Shown here: one piece after another, positions 23,825-32,984 of the stretch
Layout of the letters: the number at the start of each line of letters is the position of its first letter
Position numbering within the stretch: position 1 is the first letter of the stretch
Assembly: GCA_003313425.1 (NCBI GenBank)
Contig: NHZP01000008.1
Coordinates: 1,178,001 to 1,242,000, forward strand
DNA length: 64,000 nucleotides
Source: Pseudopyrenochaeta lycopersici
Lineage: Eukaryota > Ascomycota > Dothideomycetes > Pleosporales > Pseudopyrenochaetaceae
Direction: 5' to 3'
Program-made: the position numbers and the translations under genes
The notes under the pieces: model-generated
The model's input: only the letters and a program-made list of their open reading frames with translations
Told to the model about the DNA's origin: nothing
Databases searched by the model: none

Positions 23825-26564
23825 ATCGTCTATCTGTACAACCAGCCTTGTTCGGAAGACGGCGCGGGTCCTGGCAAGATGGTCGCGAACAGCGGGGTCG
23901 TCGGCTGTCCGCTAGGAGGGTGAGGTTGTGTGCGGTTGTCGGTGAGCAGCCAATCGAAGGTCGTCGCGACAGCGGTCCTGAATCCGCAGTCCGCTGACGG
24001 ACGGAAGAAATCGAAATGGTCCAGAATTCAGCTGAAAACAAAAAGCGCGATGTTCATGTACAATCGTACAGCGGGAGCGAAATCTCCGCAACGCCGGGCG
24101 ATGTTAGGTTATACGGCAGATCAGGGCGCATAGGGATGGTAGGTGGAGACGACGTCTGGCATACCGGGGGTGTCGAGGACACTGCAGCGGGCTCGCAGCG
24201 TGGCTCACGCGTCCAATGGTGGCGTTCGAGTATGGATCTCCTGGAGCCTTGGGTGTTGTAGTCCTGGACCGTTCGCCGTGTGCGAAGGGGTAGGCGGGCG
24301 AGGGGTAAACGATACGACTTGCAGGAGACCAGGAGCCGCACTGCACAAATAGCTGCTCGTAAAGGACACAAGCGCGTGAGCGCCCGCTTCCAAGGTGCAG
24401 GCGGGCGATGGGAACTGCCGTGCTGTGGGGGTGTCTGCTGCTGGGCCGCAGGGGTTAATCCTCTATGGTCGGGGAATCTTGAATCGTAGCTCGAAATCGT
24501 AGAACAACGGCGGGCGGCTCCAACATGACTGGCATGGCCGTCTGCTGGACACAGCTGCTTTTTAAGACGGGCAAAAGTGAAAAAGCCGCAGGGGCAAAAT
24601 CTGACAGCTGAGAGAGGCTCTTGTTGCACACGGCGCCGCTCTCACTCAGCAGACTGGACACAAACGGCTTCAGCACATAGCGTACGCAAGTCTGCCAAAA
24701 GGACTCCATGTGGCGGCAGCGTTCGTTGGATGGTGCCAAAGGGCATCAGAGCCACGGCTGCCGCCCGTTGGACGTCTCATACACGCGCATGCAGAGCCCT
24801 GTTCCTGATAGGGCTGGACGTTGCGGAAAACCCTGCGCGTGCGTCCAGCCGGGTCGTAGTTCCCTGTCTGGCGACATTTGTAGTAATTCCCAAGGGGTCA
24901 ATGCCGTGGTCATTGGAGTGCCTCGTTGCAACAATGGTTGGCATGCATCTGGAGGCTTCCCATGCACGACGACGCCACCAGCGACCAGGTGGGGCTTCTA
25001 GAAATTGCAGCATCAGATGCTAGCCCTGATGACGAATCGCTAGGGCTCTATTTTTTTTGGGCCTGACAGACAGGAGATCAGGTGAATGACCGTGGGCGGC
25101 GAATAAAGGGGCCGAAACACTCTTGGAATGCCTTTGCACACGTTCCTCTCACACTCGCGAAACCGACACAGCTCGCTGGGGCATACCAGAGACGGTGGGC
25201 GCGCAATTTGATGTTGCTTGCGGCGTGTCTTGGTGTCGCGCCGCGTCTGTCGGCTGCACCTCCATGGCCGCAGATTCGATACGGGCTTGACAAAGCTTGT
25301 GGCCGGGTTGGGCATGAAGATGATTCCCCCGGCCGTGGCAGAACCATGGCTGAATCCAAGAGTGTGTGGCCTCTAGCAGGATGCCTCGGCGATTTGATTC
25401 GAACATGGAGTTGGTAGCTCCATGTGCGTGCAGGGCTCTAACAGCAGGTGCATCACCATGAGCGTAGCTCGCATGAAACATAATTCTGTCCAAATTACCA
25501 CTTTGCGCTGGGCTGAGGTAGTGCTTTGAAGAATGGCATAGCATGAATCGAACACGAGGACACGATCAAAATGGCAGGAAATTGCGTATTGGGACATTTG
25601 GGGCAATGTTTGGGACCCGAGGGACTGGGTTGGAGCTGGCGCTGCACTCTTGACTTGTGGCCTTTGTCTCGTCTGCGACAGACACACAGTCAGGGACGCA
25701 GTGTAAAGGGTGCAGGTGGGCGACGACAACGGACCCATCCTGGCTGGTCCAGCAGAAAGGGACCATGCCGGGCAAGTGCTGCTGCTGCGACCAGGCCATG
25801 TCCCTGGGGCCTGGGGGGGCTTTGGCGACGCGGTCCTAATAGTAGCAATTAATCAGGGCAGGGCCCCTTTTTCTGCTGCAATGCCAGGCGTACGTTGCAG
25901 TGGTGGCGAGCAACGGCGATATCTGATCGGCTGCTCCCGCAGGATGAGCATGACGGAATCGCTGGCTGCCCACTCGGCGCAGGTGCGGCCAACCACATGG
26001 GCGGCACCAGGATTCCGAGTCCCTGGCCGGGGGTCTCTGTGTCGGCGAGGCCGTGTTGGTCGTGTTCCTGAGGGTGCACAGGGAAGCCGACGGCAACGAT
26101 CAGCAGCAACGCGAGGGTACGCTGGCCTTGCGCTTCCACGGCGGCCATGGAAGACGCGGGCCAGCTTCGATGCAGCTGTCAGTCGTTGTACCATGCCGCG
26201 AGCGTGCATGCGAGACTCTTGCTTGGCAACGCCCCAGACCCCTTGCCGTGCAGCGCGCACCCCACACATACGTCGTCGGTCGTGTGCAGCGGCGGATAAT
26301 CTTTCGGGGCATTATTACCACAGCAATTGCTAAGTGCTCCTCTTCAGCGGCTGCCGCCGGCCTGCTATTTGGCGCGCCCTCGACGACGACCTGGCCTGGA
26401 GGCAGCGCACCGCCTTGGCGCGCTCCTAGTCGAGGCAGGCGCGAGGCAGCTATGAGGCAGGCGTGAGGCAGGCGCCCTCCAGCGCACCTTCCCTCGCAGC
26501 CACCTTCCCCTCCCTCCCCTCCCCCTCCCCCTCCCCCTTGGCACGAGCAGCCGTTGCAGCCGCC
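23825..26564. other. 2.7-kb GC-rich divergent intergenic region
   Basis: This separates the Zn2Cys6 gene (-) from CIA2 (+). The base composition is visibly richer in G+C than the other intergenic stretches, so it has many long chance frames on both strands, none with a recognisable motif. It is plausibly a large regulatory region and a long 5' leader of the regulator gene. Confidence 0.4.
26503..26539 (+). promoter_or_regulatory. pyrimidine tract upstream of CIA2
   Basis: An uninterrupted run of 37 C/T bases ends 25 nt before the CIA2 ATG. CT-rich tracts just upstream of start codons are common in highly expressed fungal housekeeping genes, often near the transcription start. The role here is inferred. 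Confidence 0.5.
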
Positions 26565-27214
26565 ATGGATCTCGACAAGGACAACGCCAACCCGACCATC
26601 CTGAATCCCTCCGATCTGCCCTCGCGCCGCCGCGAGTCGGCCGCACACAGGCGTGATGACGGCGGCACACGCCTCTTCGACGACCTGATACCGCGCTACA
26701 GCAGCATCAGCGACCCCTTCGACGAGCCCGTTTCACTCACCGACTCGGATGACGACGCGCTGGAAGACATTGACGAGCAGGAAATCTACGGTCCGCCCGC
26801 GCCTGCTGCCCTCGCCGCCCTCCCCAGCTGACCATGCCCGTGACAGACCTCATCTCCACCATTTGCGACCCAGAACACCCGCTGTCCCTCGGCTCTCTCT
26901 CCGTCGTGAACCTGCCAGACATCCGCATTCTGCCGCCCACCTCGCCGCTGTCCTCAATCAGCACCGTCGTTGTAGACATCACCCCCACCATCACTCATTG
27001 CTCCCTGGCCACCGTCATTGGCCTCGGCGTGCGCGTCCGCCTCGAGCAGGCCCTGCCCCCTCGCTTTCGCGTTGATGTGCGCATCAAAAAGGGCACCCAC
27101 AGCACAGACGAGCAGGTGAACAAGCAGCTCGGAGACAAGGAGAGAGTCGCTGCCGCCCTCGAGAATGGCACCTTGATGGGTGTGCTGCGAAAAATGCTGG
27201 CCACCTGCGAGTAG
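26565..27214 (+). CDS. CIA2: MIP18-family cytosolic Fe-S cluster targeting protein Cia2
   Basis: Exons 26565-26790 and 26847-27214 (56-nt intron with a CTGAC branch site) encode 197 aa. After an acidic low-complexity N-terminus come EDIDEQEIYDLISTICDPEHP, split by the intron, then LSVVNLPDIRI, and the family signature PTITHCSLATVIGLGVRVRL with the conserved reactive Cys127. The C-terminal half has VDVRIKKGTHSTDEQVNKQL and DKERVAAALEN. Known: Cia2 works with Cia1 and Met18/MMS19 to deliver Fe-S clusters to cytosolic and nuclear apoproteins such as DNA polymerases and helicases. Length and motif order match the family. Start: the ATG at 26565 is the first after the pyrimidine tract. Confidence 0.93.
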
Positions 27215-27693
27215 ATCTTCATCCCCCAAAACCAATCTTCCTTCCCTTCCTTCCCTTTTGCGCGTCCTTGATGCATGGAGTCGTCGTTAGACTGATCAAT
27301 CCATGTCCCATCGCATGGCTGCCAAATTGTCTACCCCCTTCTCCCGATCCAAAAAGCCCAGCTCCTACAGTGCCCATTGTCCAAAGCATGTCCCGCCACA
27401 GTCGAGCGACCCAGATGCTGGAAACCGTGCGCATTTCTTTTTTCCCTCGTTGCCGCCTTGTTTAGTCCGACCCCATAGCATGCATACCCTAGCCTCGCCA
27501 AGTATCGAATCTCGAAACCAGGAACATTCGATAATTGACCCCTGGCTTACACAACGCTCACACCGTTTGCATACGAAACGATCCCGGAAACTATCTGCAA
27601 GCCCTTATTGCCCTCGTGGCTACGACTCGTTCCGGTAATATGCCGTATGCGCTGTCGGGGCTCCCCTGTTGCCGATCGACCTTATCTCGTTCG

Positions 27694-27978
27694 TTATACC
27701 CACGTTTGCAGGCTAATATCGTACTCAAAGTCAATTCGGACCTCACCAAAACTTATCGACGCGTGGACAGGACCAGAGTTCTTTCGCCTCTTCTGCAAGC
27801 TAGCTTGTATTGACGGCACGCCCCAGATCGAGTCCGGGGAAGCCTCACAGATCAAGCGATAGCTTCGATCAAGCTTCAGATTCACTCGCTTCAGCATGCC
27901 TCGGTACTGGTTGGGTAATAAGAAGTGAACGTGTTTGTATTGAGGTTTGCTTCTACTGGACCAGCGGATCCTCGTCAA
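27694..27978 (-). other. possible coding exon or gene remnant
   Basis: An open minus-strand stretch whose codon choice looks like that of real genes here, encoding a basic peptide with PQYKHVHFLLPNQYRGML and GPVHASISFGEVRIDFEYD. No ATG opens it and no partner exon is evident on either side. I cannot assign a family. It could be an exon, a remnant, or chance. Confidence 0.25.
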
Positions 27979-30153
27979 ACTCGTATGACCATCAAATCTG
28001 GAATGTCACCTTACTGGCTACATACAATGTGAGTCTTTTTCTGCACGGTCCCAGGTGAGGACTAAGAAAGTTAGTGTGGTGCAAACCGTCATAGTGGAGA
28101 CAGTGTACAGAAGGATTCCGCAACGCTATTGGGGAGCTATCCTCGAATGATAAAAGAACTTTGCACTGCCTCATCTCGGGAAGGGATTTGGGCTTATTCT
28201 ACAATAATTCAGACTTGTTCACTTGCTCCTGGAGCATTTCTCCGATAGTCGGTAAATGTCACCGAGACGGTCAAACGGGCTTTTGATATGGTGCCAAGCA
28301 ACTGTCCTCAAGGCATGCATCTCCTCAGTGAATGACTCGTATGCGTTGTAATGAAGTGTTGCATTACCCCGTGCATTATTCTAGCTACTCATCTTCCTCT
28401 ACAACGAAGAACCGCTAACTAAGGATGGCGAATGTTTGGATCGAGAGATTCCATTGCGATATATCTCAGAATATGGCCATTACCATTTTGGATTGCGGTA
28501 ATTCTTCTACAGCGTCGTCATGCAGAGTCGTAGGATCATGACCACTTTTTTCGTTTTCTTCTTTCATCAAGCTCATCATGTTCACCAAAGTGTGAATCCG
28601 CCTAGGATTGATGTCTATTTATGTCGATGTCTCCACTATACTATACTGATCGTCTGCCTCCGCTGATTGATCAGCGTTACCTTTATGACCGACTCCGACT
28701 CCACCTCAATTACCAACACGGACCTGAACGGAAGCCGAGTTGCTACATTACGATACTAAAATAGTGCTTTCTAATCGGCATGCGATTTTCGCAGTGGACG
28801 AAAGCCTACGGCATCGGCAGTCTGACCACAAAGACGCAAAATGTTCGGATGTTCGAATGAAATTGCATCTGGAAAAAAGTTTATACCGCGAGACAGGCGA
28901 CTTGTTCGCAATACACCTCCCTCGCGCCAAATGGACAGGTCACCATGGCTGGCTGAAGATAACTATTCAGTATTGCCTCAGAGAAGCAGTACAGACTGAC
29001 AGCTACTGTACACTCACATCAAATACCAAATTTATGCTGCAAAGGAACACCCTGTACGGCTCGAATGATCATCTTATTAAGAACTTCATGCACGATGACG
29101 ATATCTGATAAATCACCAATGCTAAACAATCTCATGACATCTAGTATCTCTCTGTTCTAGCCCCGACATATGCGTCAAGGGTTGAGCACAATGCAGACGA
29201 GGTTCCGGTTTTGTTGAATCAAAGAGAGCAAATTTCAACAGTAGTTAAACGAACATTGTTTGTGCAGACTGTGACGCGATGTGCAAGGTCGCTGAGCAGG
29301 GTTTGTTTCTGAGACCACTCCCCAAACTTTATTCATGCTCTCTTATTTCGAACCTTCTAAGACTCTCTTTTTGTCCCTCTGCTTCTCTCTTAAGATGATA
29401 ATACCATCTCAATGTGTGCCGCAATCACTTGGTTCCCTTAATAAAAAGGTACTTTCAAAAATGTCCCTATGAGGTACACTGAAGAAGTGTTAGACGAGGC
29501 AGAGGCGACAGGAGTAGACAAAGGCTTGCAGCGTTTGTAAAGTGGCCGGTGAAGAATAAAGGGCAACATCTGATGGGACTCGCATATTTGAGAGAAATTA
29601 GAAAAACTGCTGGAATTATAGCTGCATAGTTGTTGGGTCAAACTAAGCTTTTGTTTATTGGTGTTTGAACAAATAACAACATAATCTCTAGGGCGAATAG
29701 TCCTGGGCAACCACATATGATGAAGAGATTTAGTCTTAAGCTGTGTAGGCAGACAGAGCTGGCTCACTTTGGACATACTACATATGCGTTATGGTGAAGT
29801 CGTAGGATTCCCATGTTTTTAAATATAGCGAGAAAATACACGTCGTGTGGCGAGTGGTTGGTATGCCAATAATATGCAGCTCCCAAAACGTGCGGCAAAC
29901 ATCAAATTACACTTATAAGTGTAGATGAGGAAGACCTAAGGGACCTTGTAAGGAACCAATTCTTTACAGAAATGCTCCTTGCATACCATTTATCCTACCC
30001 AGCACATGTACTATCATCACAAGTGAAGGCGTATTAATCATTGTAGCAAAGTCATTTACGCCTTCCTGTTTATATTCGTAATCAGAACAGCTGTGGGGAT
30101 AATACTCTTCCTCCATTCTCCTCTTAAAAAGGGAGTCCACTGCCCGGAAGTTC

Positions 30154-30565
30154 TGTTCAAGCGAAGAATAACTCTAACCTCTCGATACTGAAGCAGCATG
30201 ACGGCAGTGCGACGACCTGGCTCCCCGGATGCCCGGCCGAATAGCGAAGTCTTGGTTGGCCCTCCATCCTGATGTCTGACAAAGAGAAAAGATGGAAAGA
30301 TAAAACAGCTATATAAAATAAATTCGAGATACGGGACAAAAAGAGAATACAGAGAGAAGAAGGTTTAGAAATTGCTTGTTGAGAGAGTATTGCTGAGGAG
30401 GAAAGAGCTTGCTGGCAAGTTTTAAGAGAATGACGCTCTACACAATCAAATGAAACTCTTTGTCGTTTATCATAAGGCATTTTACTAACCCACGACTGAT
30501 TAAATAGGGGAGATATCCATGTATTTCCAGCTCCAAAAAACTGTAACATTCCCCCTTCCTCCTCC
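30154..30565 (-). mobile_element. candidate LTR end with polypurine tract
   Basis: On the minus strand a 17-base purine run (30565-30549, GGAGGAGGAAGGGGGAA) abuts TGTTACAG at 30548, the usual arrangement of a polypurine tract before a 3' LTR. An end in ..GAACA near 30154 would give about 395 bp with TG..CA termini, and a TTTATATAG element lies inside. No second LTR, no target-site duplication (GGGAA against GAACT) and no reverse transcriptase or integrase frame are visible. If real, this is a truncated remnant of an LTR retroelement. Confidence 0.3.
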
Positions 30566-31096
30566 GTTTACAGTAGCATGCGCCAGTATTTACAGCTATC
30601 CTTGATTGCGCAAGAGTGAAATTAACCATACAGTACAGCTAAGTGCAGGGTCTGGACAAAACGAAATACAAATGGAAATTCTGTGTACATTGTGGGATAT
30701 ATGCATGAAGTATCGGCCACTGTCTTAATTGCGAGTAGCTTTGGACGAGAAAATGTAACGAGCACGGGGAAGTATGCATCTAAGAATTGTTTGATGACAC
30801 AATCATAAATAGTTTCATAGTGTAAGGGATGTTTTTTCTAACGTGAGAAAACAGGATCCGTGGCGTATCTTAACATGCCCTACGTGCCCACATTGGCGAT
30901 TTCGGTCTCCACCTCAGTATTTGGCTTTAGAAAGCTGCCAATAGCAACTAAGAAACACTGCCATCGTCAAGGCACATGCTGATGTACTCTGTACCAGGTA
31001 TCCCTGATTTATCGAAATGAATAGGAGTGCTTTATGTCCCACTAGCTCATCAGGTACTCCCCTTTATCTCGCATGATGCTATCAGTCTTGATTATA

Positions 31097-31378
31097 CTAT
31101 TTCATCACCGAGACCTTTATTCGCACCGTCACTAAATCCTTGGGCATTTCCTGAACATGGAGAGTAATGTAGTACGAATTGACAAGTGTGCTGGCCATGG
31201 CGACATATTTGGGACCTCGAGAAATAGTAATATTAAACTCGAAGATAGATTCGCGTCGAAAGAGCGCGTATTTGAAAGCTGGTTTCTTAGTGAATTTTAA
31301 CGTGGTTATATACTGCGGGTCCAGCAATGCTGAAGGCGTGAGACGAAAGTATTGCGGACGAGCCAGACTGAAAGATAA
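31097..31378 (-). other. possible exon of an unknown gene
   Basis: An open minus-strand block after a TAG at 31381-31379 encodes a protein-like sequence with LDPQYITTLKFTKKPAFKY and SIFEFNITISRGPKYVAMA. It has no ATG at its start, so it would need an upstream exon; a CAG acceptor is possible near 31369. No family recognised. The AT-rich surroundings suggest a decayed gene. Confidence 0.25.
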
Positions 31379-32166
31379 CTACAGGGCACAGCGGATCGAT
31401 CTCACATCCACTGCTACAGAAAATGAGATAGAGTCTGCGAGTCACAAAACGACGCTCTGGTGACTGACATGGCTATGTCAGCATTACAACATTTACAGAC
31501 TTAATAGCACGAGAATCATGAAGCCCCGGCGCAAGATATTGACTGTACTTTGGTTTTTGGCAGAACAATGAGATTTGCTCATTCGTGGAGAAAAGTCATA
31601 CTCTAGTGCAGTACATGGGTAAAGAGTCTGCATATATCGAAAGCCCGAATCGTCTTTACTGTTCCCACCTCTTCTCGGTTTTCGATCAGGCAAGTCTCTC
31701 ATCGAAGACCGCTAGAGTCAGTTGATTCGCTAATGATTAAACATCAATAGGGCTGGAATTGGTGCATGGGCGAAAGAGATGCTGTGATGCATGGCGGGTA
31801 GATTCAGAGAGCAAGCAGATGGCAAGGGCAGAAGCAGCGAGGACAAGGGAAGAATAGACGTCGACAGAGCGATGAGGCCAGCACAGAATTGTGACGTTAA
31901 CAAGCCAATACCTGCTGGGCTATATTCGCACTGTTCGCAAGCCAGGGCGTCCCTAAATCCTTCCGCTCATCTGAGCACTGTGTGTGCAATTGCCGTCGGC
32001 CTCGCCACGGTCATGCTGTCTTCAGCGGGCAATGAGCCTCGCACATAGTGGTTTCTCCATGTCGGCCCACATTAGATCACCGAATCTCAACTCGTCTTCC
32101 CCAGCAAGCCCGCAGGGAAGCCGTGTATCATGCAGATACGTCCAAGCCTCTTCCTGTCCCGCTGCT

Positions 32167-32615
32167 TCACTTCGCCTTGTTCTTCGCAGCCTCGGCCTCG
32201 CGCCGTGTCGCATCTTCGAGCAAGGCAGTGTCGACGGCGCCTGAAGGCAGGTGCACGTATCGAACGACAGATCCGCGGATAAACATGTCTTTGGTGGAGC
32301 ACTGTAAGACCACATCAGTCATTGTCCTGGGCAACAGCGTGGCAGAGTACATAATGGAGACGTACCAAATGGGGCCACCGCATCTCATCGACCGCCTCTG
32401 CGTTGTCCAATTTGATGTTTAGATACTGGTCCACACTCTTCAGCGTCCCCCGAATCTGGACCTCGTTCTTTAGCTCGACGGTGATTTCATGCTCGACAAG
32501 CGTCTTGAAGAAACTGTTGCGCGACTGTTAGCCAAATCATGACCACGGGTTTTGAGGTGCGCGAGCGAAGGAAACTGGCTGCAAGTGCGTGGAGCACAAA
32601 CCTGAAGAAAAGCAT
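32167..32615 (-). CDS. LSM2: U6 snRNA-associated Sm-like protein LSm2
   Basis: Minus-strand exons 32615-32602 (only 14 nt), 32513-32366 and 32301-32167 join in frame to 98 aa, the normal LSm2 length. The product opens MLFFSFFKTLVEHEITVELKN, continues with the Sm1 motif IRGTLKSVDQYLNIKL, and has the Sm2 motif MFIRGSVVRYVHLP, followed by VDTALLEDATRREA as in human LSM2. Known: LSm2 is shared by the nuclear LSm2-8 ring, which binds the U6 snRNA 3' end, and the cytoplasmic LSm1-7 ring of mRNA decapping. The gene is followed by its 3' end toward 32 kb, and its promoter lies in the 369-nt gap before the methyltransferase gene. The micro-exon carries just the start codon and 11 further bases. Confidence 0.93.
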
Positions 32616-32984
32616 CGCTACTGCTGACAGCGTTGATGTGGCGCGGCTGAATTGTTGAACAATCGCACACAGTGCAAGATGTATTGTTGTGAATGGGCGG
32701 CACGCCCACCAGCTGCTGGTCGAGCTTGGGCCGTGTGGGGTTCGCGACGTCGTTCTCTCGAGCCTCACGTGAGCAGTTTTTCACTTCAACCAAGTGGAGT
32801 ACCCAACACTGCTTTAGGATAATCGCAAAGAACGCTGATTGATACAGTCTTATATTCATCAACAAAAGAAAACTTTCGCTACGTGTGGTATCAATCAAAA
32901 TCCATCCCATGCCAAATACCCATATCAATGCCTGCGCCATCATAACACCGTCCTTCGTAGACACTCTCCCTAGACTCCATTCTA

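Larger units (their letters stand above)
27215..32166. other. 5-kb gene-poor stretch
   Basis: Between CIA2 and LSM2. It contains two weak coding-like blocks (27694-27978 and 31097-31378, both minus) and a possible LTR end near 30.15-30.57 kb. The rest is AT-rich without supported genes. Confidence 0.4.

Noticed and set aside
25370..25560. TTCGAA-containing segments that hint at a tRNA T-loop
   Set aside because: No matching acceptor, D or anticodon stems could be paired on either strand.
24054..26648. Several 80-200 aa frames on both strands in the GC-rich spacer
   Set aside because: High G+C makes stop codons rare; no motifs, no splice logic, and frames overlap each other on opposite strands.
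28740..29108. 122-aa plus-strand frame in the gene-poor stretch
   Set aside because: Begins with a TTG codon, has no recognisable motif and no promoter or neighbour support.
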